From: Pseudomonas inefficax
Lineage (GTDB): Bacteria; Pseudomonadota; Gammaproteobacteria; Pseudomonadales; Pseudomonadaceae
Assembly (NCBI RefSeq): GCF_900277125.1
Contig: NZ_OPYN01000060.1
Span: 1-64,000, forward strand
Length of the DNA stretch: 64,000 nucleotides
Direction: 5' to 3'
Shown: positions 44,270 through 55,194 of the stretch, piece by piece
How the letters are laid out: each line of letters opens with the position of its first letter
Numbering within the stretch: the first letter of the stretch is position 1
The notes under the pieces: model-generated
Seen by the model: only the letters and a program-made list of their open reading frames with translations
Databases searched by the model: none
What the model was told of the DNA's origin: nothing
Translations under genes and position numbers: made by a program

Positions 44270-45379
44270 ATGCACGGCGAATCTCCGATCAAACGTCGCG
44301 AATCCCGCAAAATCTGGGTCGGCAATGTGCCGGTGGGTGGTGATGCCCCCATCGCGGTGCAGAGCATGACCAACACCGACACCAACGATGTGGCCGCCAC
44401 CGTGGCGCAAATCCAGCGCCTGGTCGATGCCGGCGTGGACATCGTGCGCGTCTCGGTACCGGACATGGACGCCGCCGAGGCGTTCGGCCGCATCAAGCAG
44501 CAGGTCAGCGTGCCGCTGGTTGCCGACATCCACTTCGACTACAAGATCGCCCTGCGTGTGGCCGAACTGGGCGTCGACTGCCTGCGTATCAACCCGGGCA
44601 ACATCGGCCGTGAAGACCGTGTGCGCGCGGTGGTCGATGCCGCCCGTGACCGCGGCATCCCGATCCGTATCGGCGTCAATGCCGGCTCCCTGGAAAAGGA
44701 CCTGCAGAAGAAGTACGGCGAACCGACCCCGGCGGCGCTGGTCGAGTCGGCCCTGCGTCATGTCGAGCACCTCGACCGCCTGGACTTCCAGGACTTCAAG
44801 GTCAGCGTCAAGGCCTCCGATGTGTTCATGGCCGTCGAAGCCTACCGCCTGCTGGCCAAGCAGATCGTGCAGCCGCTGCACCTGGGCATCACCGAAGCCG
44901 GTGGCTTGCGTTCGGGGACGGTGAAATCCGCTGTCGGCCTCGGTATGCTGCTGGCCGAAGGCATTGGCGATACCATTCGTATCTCGCTGGCGGCCGACCC
45001 GGTCGAAGAAGTGAAAGTCGGCTACGACATCCTCAAGTCGCTGCACCTGCGCTCGCGCGGCATCAACTTCATCGCCTGCCCGAGCTGCTCGCGGCAGAAC
45101 TTCGATGTGGTCAAGACCATGAACGAGCTGGAAGGGCGCCTGGAAGACCTGCTGGTGCCGCTGGACGTGGCGGTGATCGGTTGCGTGGTCAACGGCCCGG
45201 GTGAAGCCAAGGAAGCGCATGTCGGCCTGACTGGCGGTACGCCGAACTTGATTTACATCGATGGCAAGCCGGCACAGAAACTGACCAACGACAACCTGGT
45301 CGACGAGCTGGAAAAGCTCATCCGCCAGAAAGCGGCCGAAAAGGCCGAAGCCGACGCGGCGCTGATCGTCCGTGGCTGA
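44270..45379 (+). CDS. ispG: 4-hydroxy-3-methylbut-2-enyl diphosphate synthase IspG
   Basis: A 369-residue [4Fe-4S] enzyme of the MEP isoprenoid pathway. Key motifs are [19 protein letters not shown] near the start, [26 protein letters not shown], and the C-terminal cluster ligands in [13 protein letters not shown] and [18 protein letters not shown] chose ATG 44270; the frame is open further up inside rodZ. Depends on the Fe-S machinery encoded upstream. Confidence 0.97.
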   Translation: MHGESPIKRRESRKIWVGNVPVGGDAPIAVQSMTNTDTNDVAATVAQIQRLVDAGVDIVRVSVPDMDAAEAFGRIKQQVSVPLVADIHFDYKIALRVAELGVDCLRINPGNIGREDRVRAVVDAARDRGIPIRIGVNAGSLEKDLQKKYGEPTPAALVESALRHVEHLDRLDFQDFKVSVKASDVFMAVEAYRLLAKQIVQPLHLGITEAGGLRSGTVKSAVGLGMLLAEGIGDTIRISLAADPVEEVKVGYDILKSLHLRSRGINFIACPSCSRQNFDVVKTMNELEGRLEDLLVPLDVAVIGCVVNGPGEAKEAHVGLTGGTPNLIYIDGKPAQKLTNDNLVDELEKLIRQKAAEKAEADAALIVRG

Positions 45380-45404
45380 CACACAGAATTCGTAAGGACT
45401 TTTC

Positions 45405-46694
45405 GTGAGCAAATCGCTGCAAGCCATCCGTGGCATGAACGACATCCTGCCAGAACAGTCGCCGCTGTGGCGCTACTTCGAAGGCACCGTGGCCGCCCTG
45501 CTGGACTCCTACGGGTACAGCCAGATCCGCACGCCGATCGTCGAGTTCACCGAGCTGTTCAAGCGCTCCATCGGTGAAGTGACCGACATCGTCGAAAAAG
45601 AGATGTACACCTTCGAGGACCGCAACGGCGATTCGCTGACCCTGCGCCCCGAAGGCACCGCCGCCTGCGTGCGTGCCGTGCTCGAGCATGGCATCACCGG
45701 CAACGGCCAGGTGCAGAAACTGTGGTACATCGGCCAGATGTTCCGCCACGAACGCCCGCAAAAGGGCCGATACCGCCAGTTCCACCAGATCGGCGTGGAA
45801 GTGTTCAACCTGGACGGCCCGGACATCGACGCCGAGCTGATCATGCTGACCTGGCGCCTGTGGGGCCTGCTGGGCATCCAGGATGCGGTCAAGCTGGAGC
45901 TCAACAGCCTGGGCACCAGCGAAGCCCGTGCACGCTACCGTGACGCGCTGGTCGAGTTCCTCTCGGCGCGCCTGGAGCAACTGGACGAAGACAGCCAGCG
46001 CCGCCTGAAGAGCAACCCGCTGCGCATCCTCGACAGCAAGGACCAGAACACCCAGGCGGTGCTGGTCGGTGCGCCGAAGCTGGAAGACTACCTGGACGAA
46101 GAGTCGCGCGTGCACTTCGAGGGCCTCAAGGCCCGCCTGGATGCTGCCGGCATCCCGTTCGTGATCAACACCAAGCTGGTGCGCGGCCTGGACTACTACA
46201 GCAAGACCGTGTTCGAGTGGGTCACCGACAAGCTCGGCGCCCAGGGCACCGTCTGCGCCGGCGGCCGTTACGACGGCCTGGTCGAGCAGATGGGCGGCAA
46301 GCCGACCCCGGGCGTCGGTTTCGCCATGGGCATCGAGCGCCTGATCCTGCTGCTGGAAACCCTGGGCAAGGTGCCCGAGTCCATCAGCCGCCAGATCGAC
46401 GTCTACCTGTGCGCCTTTGGCGAACAGGCGGAGCTGGCCGGCCTGCGCCTGTCCGAAGGACTGCGCGACCGTTTGCCGGGTCTGCGCCTGGCAGTCAACG
46501 CCGGTGGTGGCAGCTTCAAGAGCCAGTTCAAGAAAGCCGACAAGAGCGGCGCGCTGTTCGCACTGATCCTCGGTGACGACGAGCTGGCCAAGCAAGAAAT
46601 CGGCTTCAAGCCCCTGCGTGGTCAGGGTGAACAACAGAACATTGCCTGGGATGCTCTGGCAGAGCACCTGGAAACCGCGATCGCGCAGGCGTAA
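45405..46694 (+). CDS. hisS: Histidyl-tRNA synthetase
   Basis: A 429-residue class II aminoacyl-tRNA synthetase. Motif 2 is [24 protein letters not shown], the histidine-specific signature is [15 protein letters not shown], and motif 3 is [15 protein letters not shown]. The start is GTG at 45405 with AAGGAC upstream. It is 25 bases after ispG, in the usual order. Confidence 0.98.
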   Translation: MSKSLQAIRGMNDILPEQSPLWRYFEGTVAALLDSYGYSQIRTPIVEFTELFKRSIGEVTDIVEKEMYTFEDRNGDSLTLRPEGTAACVRAVLEHGITGNGQVQKLWYIGQMFRHERPQKGRYRQFHQIGVEVFNLDGPDIDAELIMLTWRLWGLLGIQDAVKLELNSLGTSEARARYRDALVEFLSARLEQLDEDSQRRLKSNPLRILDSKDQNTQAVLVGAPKLEDYLDEESRVHFEGLKARLDAAGIPFVINTKLVRGLDYYSKTVFEWVTDKLGAQGTVCAGGRYDGLVEQMGGKPTPGVGFAMGIERLILLLETLGKVPESISRQIDVYLCAFGEQAELAGLRLSEGLRDRLPGLRLAVNAGGGSFKSQFKKADKSGALFALILGDDELAKQEIGFKPLRGQGEQQNIAWDALAEHLETAIAQA

Positions 46695-46733
46695 CGCGGT
46701 TCAACAAGCGAATAGGCGAAAAGGAGTATTGGG

Positions 46734-47372
46734 GTGTCGAGTACCGATGATGAACTGGCAGGGGTCAAGGACTGGTGGAACCGCAACGGCAAGCCGCTGC
46801 TGACCGGTGCCCTGCTGGCTGGCGTGGTGGTGTTGGGCTGGAATACCTGGCACAAGTACCAGAACAATCAGTCGCAAGGTGCCTCGCAGCTGTACCAGGC
46901 CTTGCTGGAAACCAGCCTGACGCCGACCGGCCAGCCTGACGCGACCAAGGTCGCGGAACTGGCCGGCAAGCTCAAGAGCGAGTTCGGCGGTACCGCCTAC
47001 GCCCAGTACGGCAGCCTGTTCGTGGCCAAGGTCGCGGTCGAGAGCGGCAAGCTCGACGACGCTGCTGCCGAGCTGAAGAGCGTGCTGGACAAGCCGGCCG
47101 ATGCCACCCTGGGTGAAATTTCGCGTCAGCGCCTGGCTCGTGTGCTGGCTGCCCAGAACAAGGCCGAGGACGCTCTCAAGCTGCTCGACGGCGACGCCGA
47201 AAAAGCCTTCCTGGCCAGCCGCGAAGAGTTGAAAGGTGACCTGCTGGTGCAACTGGGCCGCGCCGACGACGCGCACAGCGCTTACGAGAAAGCCAAGGCT
47301 GCGTTGTCCGATGAGGCGGCGGTCGGTGGCCTGCAATTGAAGCTGGATGACTTGGCCAAAGGGGACGCGTAA
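46734..47372 (+). CDS. yfgM: YfgM-like tetratricopeptide inner-membrane protein
   Basis: A 212-residue protein with a single N-terminal membrane helix (PLLTGALLAGVVVLGWNTW) and a periplasmic TPR-like domain (YQALLETSLT, LKSEFGGTAYAQYGSLFVAK). YfgM in E. coli (also called AncA/RcsB-related) interacts with the Sec translocon and periplasmic chaperones. The gene uses a GTG start after AGGAG and touches bamB directly, the order hisS-yfgM-bamB-der being conserved. Confidence 0.9.
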   Translation: MSSTDDELAGVKDWWNRNGKPLLTGALLAGVVVLGWNTWHKYQNNQSQGASQLYQALLETSLTPTGQPDATKVAELAGKLKSEFGGTAYAQYGSLFVAKVAVESGKLDDAAAELKSVLDKPADATLGEISRQRLARVLAAQNKAEDALKLLDGDAEKAFLASREELKGDLLVQLGRADDAHSAYEKAKAALSDEAAVGGLQLKLDDLAKGDA

Positions 47373-48515
47373 GTGATCGGTTGGAAACATGCAGCAGTGC
47401 TGACCCTGGCCGTACTGGCCGCAGGTTGCAGCAGCAACAGCAAGAAGGAACTGCCCCCGGCCGAGCTGACCAAGTTCACCGAGGAAGTGGTGCTGAAGAA
47501 GCAGTGGAGCCGTTCGATCGGTGACGGCCAGGGCGAGACCTACAACACCCTGGTACCGGCCATCGAGAATGACCGTATCTACGCCTCCGACGTCAACGGC
47601 GAAGTCTTTGCCCTCGACCGCATCACCGGCGACGTGGTGTGGAAGCAGGACCTGGAGCTGCCGGTGTCCGGCGCTGTCGGCGTGGGCTACGGCCTGGTCA
47701 TGATCGGCACCCTCAAGGGTGAAGTCATCGCGCTGGACTCCAGCACCGGTGAGGAGCGCTGGCGCTCCCGCGTGACCAGCGAAGTGCTGGCCCCGCCGGC
47801 CAACAACGGTGAGGTGGTGGTGGTGCAGACCCAGGACGATCGCCTGATCGGCCTGGATGCCGCCACTGGCGACCGCCGCTGGATCTACGAAAACACCCCG
47901 GCCGTGCTGACCCTGCGTGGCACCGGCGCGCCGATTGCCACCAACCGCCTGGCCGTCGCCGGCCTGTCCACCGGCAAGGTGGTGGCGGTGGACATCAACA
48001 ACGGCGTGCCGGTGTGGGAAAGCCGCGTGGCGATTCCGCAGGGCCGTTCCGAGCTGGACCGTGTGGTCGATATCGACGGCGGCCTGCTGCTGTCGGGTGG
48101 TACCCTGTACGTCAGCACCTACCAGGGCCGCGTCGCGGGCCTGGACCTGGAAAGCGGCCGCGTGCTGTGGCAGCGTGATGCCTCCAGCTACGTGGGTGTC
48201 GCCCAGGGCTACGGCAACGTCTACGTCAGCGAAGCTTCCGGTACTGTCGAAAGCGTCGACGAGCGCTCGTCCAGCGCCCTGTGGACCAATGACACCATGG
48301 CTCGCCGCCAGCTGACCGCACCTGAAGTGTTCTCCAGCTACGTGGCGGTGGGTGATTTCGAGGGTTACCTGCACCTGCTGAGCCAGGTCGATGGCCGCTT
48401 CGTCGGCCGTGAGCGTATCGACAGTGATGGCCTGCGTGCCCGTCCACTTGTGGTCGGCGACACCATCTACGTCTTCGGCAACAGCGGCAAGCTCGAGGCA
48501 CTGACCATCCGCTGA
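47373..48515 (+). CDS. bamB: Outer-membrane protein assembly lipoprotein BamB
   Basis: A 380-residue lipoprotein (lipobox LAAGC) of the BAM complex that inserts beta-barrel proteins. The mature part is an eight-blade propeller of PQQ-like repeats, seen as VNGEVFALDRITGDVVWKQD, LKGEVIALDSSTGEERWRS and YQGRVAGLDLESGRVLWQRD. It uses a GTG start immediately after the yfgM stop. A terminator-like hairpin follows. Confidence 0.96.
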   Translation: MIGWKHAAVLTLAVLAAGCSSNSKKELPPAELTKFTEEVVLKKQWSRSIGDGQGETYNTLVPAIENDRIYASDVNGEVFALDRITGDVVWKQDLELPVSGAVGVGYGLVMIGTLKGEVIALDSSTGEERWRSRVTSEVLAPPANNGEVVVVQTQDDRLIGLDAATGDRRWIYENTPAVLTLRGTGAPIATNRLAVAGLSTGKVVAVDINNGVPVWESRVAIPQGRSELDRVVDIDGGLLLSGGTLYVSTYQGRVAGLDLESGRVLWQRDASSYVGVAQGYGNVYVSEASGTVESVDERSSSALWTNDTMARRQLTAPEVFSSYVAVGDFEGYLHLLSQVDGRFVGRERIDSDGLRARPLVVGDTIYVFGNSGKLEALTIR

Positions 48516-48576
48516 AGCTATGCTTGAAGCCTTGGCGGGCTTCAAGCCGCGGCGTAGGACACGCCGCCCGAACTCC

Positions 48577-48605
48577 GGCCGCTGCCTTGCAGCGGCCTTT
48601 GCATT
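48577..48605 (+). terminator. Hairpin between bamB and der
   Basis: GGCCGCTGC (48577-48585) and GCAGCGGCC (48589-48597) form a 9-bp stem with loop CTT, followed by TTTGCATTTT. A second perfect stem, CTTGAAGCC/GGGCTTCAAG, lies just upstream (48523-48546). Together they probably end most bamB transcription; der follows 28 bases later. Confidence 0.7.
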
Positions 48606-48632
48606 TTCAAGAATTCAAGAGTGGAGAGCCGA

Positions 48633-50096
48633 ATGGTTCCCGTAATCGCCCTGGTGGGCCGCCCGAACGTCGGCAAATCCACCATGTTCAACCGCCTGAC
48701 CAAGACCCGCGATGCCATCGTCGGTGACCTGTCGGGCCTGACCCGTGACCGCCAGTACGGTGATGCCAGCTGGCAGGGTCGTTCCTTCATCCTGATCGAC
48801 ACCGGCGGTATCACCGGTGACGAAGTGGGCATGGACGAGAAAATGGCCGAGCAGTCGCTCATGGCCATCGAAGAAGCCGACTATGTGCTGTTCCTGGTCG
48901 ATGCCCGCGCCGGCATGACCGCTGCCGACCAGATGATCGCCGAACACCTGCGCAAGCGGAACAAGGAAGCGATCCTGGTTGCCAACAAGATCGACAACAT
49001 CGATGCTGACGTCGCCCGCGCCGAGTTCTCGCCGCTGGGCATGGGCAACGCCATTCCGGTGGCTGGTTCCCAGGGCCGTGGCATCAACGCGCTGATGGAA
49101 GCCGTGCTTGGCCACATCCCGCGTGACCAGGTCGAGGAAGCGCTGGACGCCGAAGTCGCCGAAGGCGAAGAAGCGGTGCGTATCCCGGGCCCGAGCGAGA
49201 AGGATGGCATCAAGATCGCTATCATCGGCCGTCCCAACGTCGGCAAGTCGACGCTGGTAAACCGCATGCTCGGCGAAGAGCGCGTGGTGGTGTACGACCA
49301 GCCGGGTACCACCCGCGACAGTATCTACATTCCGTTCGAGCGCGATGACGAGAAGTACACCTTCATCGACACCGCAGGTGTGCGCAAGCGCGGCAAGATC
49401 CATGAGGAAGTCGAGAAGTTCTCGGTAGTGAAGACGCTGCAGGCGATCAAGGACGCCAACGTGGTGATCTTCGTCATGGACGCCCGCGAAGGCGTGGTGG
49501 ACCACGACCTGAACCTGCTGGGCTTCGCCCTGGAGGCTGGCCGTGCCATCGTCATCGCTTTGAACAAGTGGGATGGCATGCAGCCGGGCGAGCGCGACTA
49601 CGTGAAGACCGAGCTGGAGCGCCGGTTGTTCTTCGTCGACTTCGCCGACATCCACTTCATCTCCGCCCTGCATGGCACTGGCGTGGGCAACCTGTACAAG
49701 TCGGTGCAGGCCGCGTTCAAGTCGGCGGTGACCCGCTGGCCGACCAGCCGCCTGACGCAGATCCTCGAAGATGCCGTGAGCGAGCACCAGCCACCGCTGG
49801 TCAACGGCCGCCGCATCAAGCTGCGCTATGCCCACCTTGGTGGTGCAAACCCGCCGCTGATCGTGATTCACGGCAACCAGACCGACAAGATTCCGAAGTC
49901 GTACTCGCGTTACCTGGAGAACACCTACCGGCGCGTGTTGAAGCTGGTCGGTACGCCGATTCGCATCGAGTACAAGGGCGGTGAGAACCCGTACGAGGGC
50001 AAGAAGAACACCCTCACCGACCGCCAGGTCAACAAGAAGCGCCGCCTGATGTCGCACCACAAGAAGGCCGAGAAGAAGCGCCGCGACAAGCGCTGA
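48633..50096 (+). CDS. der: Ribosome-associated GTPase Der (EngA)
   Basis: A 487-residue protein with two G domains in tandem, needed for 50S subunit assembly. Domain 1 shows [24 protein letters not shown] and NKID; domain 2 shows [29 protein letters not shown] and NKWD. A KH-like C-terminal domain and a Lys/Arg-rich tail ([20 protein letters not shown]) follow. ATG 48633, with GGAG 7 bases upstream, is preferred over the GTG at 48621. Confidence 0.98.
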   Translation: MVPVIALVGRPNVGKSTMFNRLTKTRDAIVGDLSGLTRDRQYGDASWQGRSFILIDTGGITGDEVGMDEKMAEQSLMAIEEADYVLFLVDARAGMTAADQMIAEHLRKRNKEAILVANKIDNIDADVARAEFSPLGMGNAIPVAGSQGRGINALMEAVLGHIPRDQVEEALDAEVAEGEEAVRIPGPSEKDGIKIAIIGRPNVGKSTLVNRMLGEERVVVYDQPGTTRDSIYIPFERDDEKYTFIDTAGVRKRGKIHEEVEKFSVVKTLQAIKDANVVIFVMDAREGVVDHDLNLLGFALEAGRAIVIALNKWDGMQPGERDYVKTELERRLFFVDFADIHFISALHGTGVGNLYKSVQAAFKSAVTRWPTSRLTQILEDAVSEHQPPLVNGRRIKLRYAHLGGANPPLIVIHGNQTDKIPKSYSRYLENTYRRVLKLVGTPIRIEYKGGENPYEGKKNTLTDRQVNKKRRLMSHHKKAEKKRRDKR

Positions 50097-50135
50097 TTCC
50101 GCGTCGGCTTCTTCGTGGCGGTTCGACGCCTCGAT

Positions 50136-50214
50136 GAGCCCGCTCCCACAGGTCCCACACAGTTCTCGAATTCTGTGCAGTACCTGTGGGAGCGGGCAAG
50201 CCCGCGAAGAGGCC
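50136..50214. repeat. REP pair (one copy degenerate)
   Basis: AGCCCGCTCCCACAGG at 50137-50152 and CCTGTGGGAGCGGGCAAGCC with GCGAAGAGGCC ending at 50213. The left copy has lost the CTCTTCGCGGG half. Confidence 0.75.
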
Positions 50215-50323
50215 CTTTGATCCAGCGCAAATCCCCCTATTGTTTCAACCTTTTTCCTGACCGCTCGATCCGCTATGCTCGGACTCCACCCCGTGCCGGA
50301 TACACCCCAGGAAAGAGGGCTCC

Positions 50324-51472
50324 ATGATCCGCAGCAAACTGCCGAACGTCGGCACGACCATCTTCACCACCATGTCCCAGCTCGCCGTGCAGACAGGCGC
50401 GCTCAACCTTTCGCAAGGTTTCCCCGACTTCAACGGCCCGCAGGCGCTGCTCGATGCAGTTGGGCGGCATGTGGCCGCCGGGCATAACCAGTATTCGCCG
50501 ATGACCGGCTTGCCGGCCCTGCGCCAGCAGGTGGCGGCCAAGGTCGCGCGGCTGTATGGCGCGCAGGTGGATGCCGACCAGGAAGTGACCATCACCCCTG
50601 GCGCCACCGAAGCGATCTTCTGCGCCATCCAGGCGGTGGTGCATGCTGGTGACGAGGTAATCGTCTTCGACCCTTGCTACGACAGTTACGAGCCGTCCGT
50701 GGAGCTGGCTGGTGGCCGCTGCGTGCATGTACAACTGAGCGATGGCGATTTCCGCATCGACTGGCAGAAGTTCAGCGATGCCCTCAGCCCGCGCACGCGC
50801 ATGGTCATCCTCAATTCGCCGCACAACCCCAGCGGTGCGCTGATTACCCGTGACGACCTCGACCAATTGGCCCGGCTTATCGCTGACCGCGATATCTACC
50901 TGGTCAGCGATGAAGTGTATGAACACCTGGTCTACGACGGTGTACGCCATGCCAGCGTGTTGGCCCACGAGCAACTGTATCAACGCGCCTTCGTGGTCAG
51001 CTCGTTCGGCAAGACTTATCACGTCACCGGCTGGAAGACCGGCTACGTGATCGCCCCTTCGGCGCTGAGTGCCGAGCTGCGCAAGGTGCACCAGTACGTC
51101 AACTTCTGCGGTGTAACCCCGCTGCAATGCGCGCTGGCCGATTTCATGGCCGAGCACCCCGAGCATGTCGATGAGCTGCCGGCCTTCTACCAGGCCAAGC
51201 GAGACTTGTTCTGCGGCTTGCTGGAGGGCTCGCGTTTCCGTTTCTCCCGCACGGCGGGTACCTATTTCCAGCTGGTGGACTATTCGCAGATCCGCCCGGA
51301 CCTGAATGATGTCGACATGTCGCTGTGGCTGACCCGTGAGCACGGCGTGGCGACCATCCCGGTGTCGGTGTTCTACCAGCAATCCATCCCCGAGCAACGC
51401 CTGGTCCGCCTGTGCTTTGCCAAACGAGAGGAGACGCTGCGTCAGGCAGCGGAAAGACTATGCGCGATCTGA
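50324..51472 (+). CDS. PLP-dependent aminotransferase, methionine/glutamine type (YbdL-like)
   Basis: A 382-residue class I aminotransferase of the KAT/GTK group, close to E. coli YbdL, which prefers methionine, histidine and phenylalanine as donors. The start KLPNVGTTIFTTMSQLA and LNLSQGFPDFNGP are typical; the PLP lysine is in VSSFGKTYHVTGWKTGYV, and LNSPHNPSGA and DEVYEHLVYD bind the cofactor. The end overlaps the start of an omega-amidase gene by 13 bases, the pairing known for the glutamine transaminase/omega-amidase pathway and for methionine salvage. Confidence 0.9.
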   Translation: MIRSKLPNVGTTIFTTMSQLAVQTGALNLSQGFPDFNGPQALLDAVGRHVAAGHNQYSPMTGLPALRQQVAAKVARLYGAQVDADQEVTITPGATEAIFCAIQAVVHAGDEVIVFDPCYDSYEPSVELAGGRCVHVQLSDGDFRIDWQKFSDALSPRTRMVILNSPHNPSGALITRDDLDQLARLIADRDIYLVSDEVYEHLVYDGVRHASVLAHEQLYQRAFVVSSFGKTYHVTGWKTGYVIAPSALSAELRKVHQYVNFCGVTPLQCALADFMAEHPEHVDELPAFYQAKRDLFCGLLEGSRFRFSRTAGTYFQLVDYSQIRPDLNDVDMSLWLTREHGVATIPVSVFYQQSIPEQRLVRLCFAKREETLRQAAERLCAI

Positions 51473-52251
51473 GTGAACTGCCGAACCTGAAAGTGGCCCT
51501 GGTGCAGACCACCCTGGCCTGGCACGACCGCGAGGCCAACCATGCGCACTTCGAGGTGCTGCTGGAGCAGGTGGGTAATGTGGACCTGGTGATTTTGCCG
51601 GAAATGTTCACCACCGGCTTCTCGATGCAGTCCGAAAGCCTGGCCGAGCCGGAGAATGGCCCGACCTACAAATGGCTGAAGGCCCAGGCGAAGAAGTACG
51701 ACACGGTGATTACCGGCAGCGTGATCATCCAGGCCGCCGATGGCAGTCACCGCAACCGCCTGCTGTGGGCCCGCCCGGACGGCGAGATTCTGCACTACGA
51801 CAAGCGTCACCTGTTCCGCATGGCCGGTGAGCACAAGCATTACACCCCGGGCGAGCGCCAGGTGCAGTTCGAGCTCAAGGGCTGGCGGATTCGTCCGCTG
51901 ATCTGTTACGACCTGCGCTTCCCGGTGTGGAGCCGCGATGCCCAGGACACCGACCTGTTGCTGTACACTGCCAACTGGCCGGCTGCGCGCCGCCAGCACT
52001 GGAACCGCCTGTTGCCGGCGCGGGGTATCGAGAACCTGTGCTATGTGGCGGCGGTCAACCGGGTGGGCACCGACGGCAAGGGCTTTGCCTATTCCGGCGA
52101 CAGCCAGGTGCTGGACTTCCAGGGCGAGAGCCTGCTCAGTGCCGGGGAGGCCGACGGGGTGTTCACCGCGGTATTGAGTGCGGCGGAGCTGGCGGCATAC
52201 CGTGCTAAATTCCCGGCCAACCTGGATGCCGATACCTTCGAATTGCACTGA
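51460..52251 (+). CDS. Omega-amidase, nitrilase family (YafV-like)
   Basis: A 263-residue carbon-nitrogen hydrolase. The catalytic triad is visible: Glu in LVILPEMFTTGFSM, Lys in LHYDKRHLFRMAGE and Cys in IRPLICYDLRFPVWSR. Members of this type hydrolyse 2-oxoglutaramate or 2-oxosuccinamate, the keto acids made by the paired aminotransferase from glutamine or asparagine. ATG 51460 lies inside the end of that gene (13-base overlap), so they are coupled. Confidence 0.9.
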   Translation: MRDLSELPNLKVALVQTTLAWHDREANHAHFEVLLEQVGNVDLVILPEMFTTGFSMQSESLAEPENGPTYKWLKAQAKKYDTVITGSVIIQAADGSHRNRLLWARPDGEILHYDKRHLFRMAGEHKHYTPGERQVQFELKGWRIRPLICYDLRFPVWSRDAQDTDLLLYTANWPAARRQHWNRLLPARGIENLCYVAAVNRVGTDGKGFAYSGDSQVLDFQGESLLSAGEADGVFTAVLSAAELAAYRAKFPANLDADTFELH

Positions 52252-52260
52252 TAGCCAGTA

Positions 52261-52358
52261 CCGGCCTCTTCGCGGGTAAACCCGCTCCCACAAGGTCCTC
52301 ACAGATTCCGAAACCTGTGCAATACCTGTGGGAGCGGGTTTACCCGCGAAGAGGCCGG
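52261..52358. repeat. Inverted pair of REP elements
   Basis: CCGGCCTCTTCGCGGGTAAA with CCCGCTCCCACA on the left and the inverted copy GAGCGGGTTTACCCGCGAAG with AGGCCGG on the right. The spacer (GTCCTCACAG, TTCCGAAACCTGTGCAATAC) is nearly identical to the one in the pair at 59134-59230. Confidence 0.88.
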
Positions 52359-52381
52359 TGCGGGCCTGCATCAGTTATGAA

Positions 52382-54937
52382 TCAGTACACATCCCGCCGA
52401 TACCGCCCATCCTCGATCAGCTGCTGCACAGCGGCCTCCCCTAGGATGCCGTTGAGCGCCGCGTCCACCCCAGCCGCCATCCCTTGCAGGCTGCCGCAGA
52501 CATACACACAGGCGCCTTCCGCGACCCAGCGCTTGAGTTCCCCAGCCTGCTGCAGCAACACATCCTGCACATACACCTTGTCGGCCTGATCCCGCGAAAA
52601 CGCCAGGTCCAGCCGGGCCAGGTCGCCGCTGTCCAGCCAGCCTTGCAGCTCGTCACCACACAGCAGGTCATGCGCCCGGTTACGTTCGCCGTACAGCAAC
52701 CAGTTACGCTGCTCGCCAGCATTCACCCGTGCCCGGAGTAGGCTGCGCAGGCCGGCCAGGCCGGTGCCGTTGCCGATCAAGATCATGGGAGCTGCGCTTT
52801 CCGGCAGGTGGAAGCTGCTATTGCGCCGCAAGCGCAGGCTCAGCATGCCATTCAGCGGCAGGTACTCAGTCAGCCAGCCGGAGCCCAGGCCCAGATTGCC
52901 GTCGGCATGGCGCTCCTGGCGCACGATCAACTCCAGCACGCCATCGCTGGCGATCGAGGCGATCGAGTACTCGCGGCTGCCGATCGGTACCAGTGCGTCG
53001 ATCAGTGCTTGTGGCTGCAAGCCGATCAGGTGGTCGCGGCGGGCCGGCAACTGGCGGCCGGCCAGGGCCTGGGCGAGGGTTTCACCCAGGCCATTCACTT
53101 GCACCTTGGCCCCGGCGTCCAGCGCCATGCCATCGAGGAAGGCGTCGATCCTCGCCTGGCCGTTGAGCGGCAGGATCTCCACCAGGTCGCCGGCTTCCCA
53201 GCTGGCGGGCTGTTCCGGTCGCAGGCCCAGCAGGTACACCGGCTGGCCTTGGCTTCCTGGGTTGAGCAGTTCGCGGCGCACCAGCGACCAGTTGCCAAAG
53301 ACCGGTGCCTGCCAGGCGGCCACCGGCTGTGCGCCGGTCAGTTGCGCCAGTTCCTGCTGCCACTGCTGCAGGGCGGCCTGGTCGGCATTGTCCACCTCCA
53401 CCGCGCTGAACGCACTGCTGGCGCCACGCTCGCCCAGCCATGCCTGCAAGCGGCGGGCGAAGCCGCAGAAGTGCGGGTACTGGCGGTCACCGAGGGCAAG
53501 CAGGGCATAGCTGAGGTTGTTCAGCGCCCAAGGCTGGCCCAGTACTTTGCGCTCGAAGGCGCGGGCACTGTCGGGGGCTTCGCCGTCGCCGAAGGTGCTG
53601 ACCACGAACAGCGCACGGCGGGCCTGACGCAGGTCGTTTTCACCCAGTTCAGCCAGGGCGCGCACTTGCACCGGCAGGCCCGCCGCCTGCAGCTGGCCGG
53701 CGCTCTGCCAGGCCAGTTGTTCGGCAAGGCCGCTCTGGCTGGCGAAGCCAATCAGCCAGCTATCGCCGCTGGCAGTGTTGTTGGCAACGTTGCCACGGGC
53801 GGCGCGTACCTGGCGCTTCTTGCGGCGGCGGTCGAGGTACAGCAGCCAGCCGGTGACGAAGAACAGCGGCATGGTCAGGCTGGCGATGGTGACGATGATG
53901 CGCCCCGGCAGGCCGAAGTATTCGCCGACATGCAGGGCGTAGACGCTCTGCAGCAGCTGGGCCTTGAAGGATTTGTCGGTGTAGCGGTCATGTCTTTTCA
54001 CCTGGCCGCTGGCCGGGTCCAGCACCAGGGTGTTGAACGCACGTGGGTGGTCGGCGTTGTCCAGCAGGTAGAACAGGTTGGCCGGCTGGCCGCCTACCGG
54101 CGGCAGGCGCAGGTTGTACATGGCCAGGCTCGGGCCTGCAGCGTCCTTGAGGTTGGCCCAGATTGCGTCATAGTCGACCACCAGCGGTGGGGCGTTCTTG
54201 TCGATTTTCTGCGGCCCGTGGCGGCCACGGCCTTCACCGCGCTTCTGCTGCTGGCCGGCGGCCGGCGTGTCGGCAAGCAGCTTGTTCAAGCCTTCGCGAT
54301 ACCATTCGTAGGACCAGAACAGCCCGGTCAGGGCGAACAGCAGGTAGAACATCAGGCACCAGGTGCCGGCCACGGCGTGCAGGTCCCAGTTGAAGGCACG
54401 GCCTTTCTTGGCCCAGTCGAAGGTCAGCCAGGTGCGCCAGTCCAGCGCCTTGCGTGGCCAGCGCAGGTACAGGCCGGAGAGGCAGAAGAACACCAGCATC
54501 AGGGTGCAGGCACCGGTGATCTGCCGGCCGGTGTCGCCCATGGCCAGGAAGCGGTGCAGGTTGAGCATGAGGTTGAAGAAGCCTTGCCCGGCCACTTCAC
54601 CCTTTAGCTCGCCGGTATAGGGGTCGGCAAAGCGCAGCTGGCCGCGGCGCTCGCCCGGTGGCGGGGTGAAGGCGACCCGTGCGGCGTTGCCTTCGCGTAC
54701 ATCGACCCACAGCATCGCCACCTTGTCGTGTTGCTGGGCCTCGACTCGCTGGACCAGCTCGGCCGGCCGCAGCACGCCCTCCGGGCGCACCTGGACCTTC
54801 AGGACATCGGCATTCAGCGCGCGCAGCAGTTCTTCCTGAAACGAGTACAAGGCCCCGGTGATGCCCATCAAGGCCAGCACCAGGCCAGCGGTGATGCCAA
54901 AGAACCAGTGCAATTGGAACAGCGTCTTCTTCACCAC
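52382..54937 (-). CDS. PepSY-domain membrane protein fused to a flavodoxin/NADPH reductase (PiuB-like)
   Basis: About 851 residues from the GTG at 54937 (AAGGTGA upstream). The N-terminal half is a PepSY-associated membrane region with about four helices ([80 protein letters not shown]) and PepSY loops. The C-terminal half is a sulfite-reductase-type flavoprotein: FMN flavodoxin part ([20 protein letters not shown]), FAD part (SREYSIASI) and NADPH part ([37 protein letters not shown]). It can pass electrons from NADPH across the membrane, fitting reduction of ferric siderophores. It lies downstream of a siderophore receptor on the same strand. Confidence 0.87.
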   Translation of the reverse strand: MVKKTLFQLHWFFGITAGLVLALMGITGALYSFQEELLRALNADVLKVQVRPEGVLRPAELVQRVEAQQHDKVAMLWVDVREGNAARVAFTPPPGERRGQLRFADPYTGELKGEVAGQGFFNLMLNLHRFLAMGDTGRQITGACTLMLVFFCLSGLYLRWPRKALDWRTWLTFDWAKKGRAFNWDLHAVAGTWCLMFYLLFALTGLFWSYEWYREGLNKLLADTPAAGQQQKRGEGRGRHGPQKIDKNAPPLVVDYDAIWANLKDAAGPSLAMYNLRLPPVGGQPANLFYLLDNADHPRAFNTLVLDPASGQVKRHDRYTDKSFKAQLLQSVYALHVGEYFGLPGRIIVTIASLTMPLFFVTGWLLYLDRRRKKRQVRAARGNVANNTASGDSWLIGFASQSGLAEQLAWQSAGQLQAAGLPVQVRALAELGENDLRQARRALFVVSTFGDGEAPDSARAFERKVLGQPWALNNLSYALLALGDRQYPHFCGFARRLQAWLGERGASSAFSAVEVDNADQAALQQWQQELAQLTGAQPVAAWQAPVFGNWSLVRRELLNPGSQGQPVYLLGLRPEQPASWEAGDLVEILPLNGQARIDAFLDGMALDAGAKVQVNGLGETLAQALAGRQLPARRDHLIGLQPQALIDALVPIGSREYSIASIASDGVLELIVRQERHADGNLGLGSGWLTEYLPLNGMLSLRLRRNSSFHLPESAAPMILIGNGTGLAGLRSLLRARVNAGEQRNWLLYGERNRAHDLLCGDELQGWLDSGDLARLDLAFSRDQADKVYVQDVLLQQAGELKRWVAEGACVYVCGSLQGMAAGVDAALNGILGEAAVQQLIEDGRYRRDVY

Positions 54938-55055
54938 ATGATCACCTTGTGTTTCTGCCGCATACCGCGCGGCGTGCATTATGCCTTGATACGCAAACGC
55001 CCCGCTCACGGGAATGAACGGGGCGGGCTAGTCAGTCAGGCTTGTGTTGTCTGTA

Positions 55056-55153
55056 CCGGCCTCTTCGCGGGTGAACCCGCTCCCACAGAGATATCACTGG
55101 ACCTGAGGCCAGTGGAGTACCTGTGGGAGCGGGTTCACCCGCGAAAGGGCCGG
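55056..55153. repeat. Inverted pair of REP elements
   Basis: CCGGCCTCTTCGCGGGTGAA with CCCGCTCCCACAGA on the left and GTGGGAGCGGGTTCACCCGC with GAAAGGGCCGG on the right, between the reductase and receptor genes. Confidence 0.87.
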
Positions 55154-55194
55154 CACAGGCGCAGCCCATTCAACAGATCAACCCCATCCCGGCA

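Noticed and set aside
52808..54607. A 599-residue open frame antisense to the PepSY-flavoreductase gene
   Set aside because: The minus-strand gene has clear FMN, FAD and NADPH motifs; the plus-strand frame has none and no ribosome-binding site.
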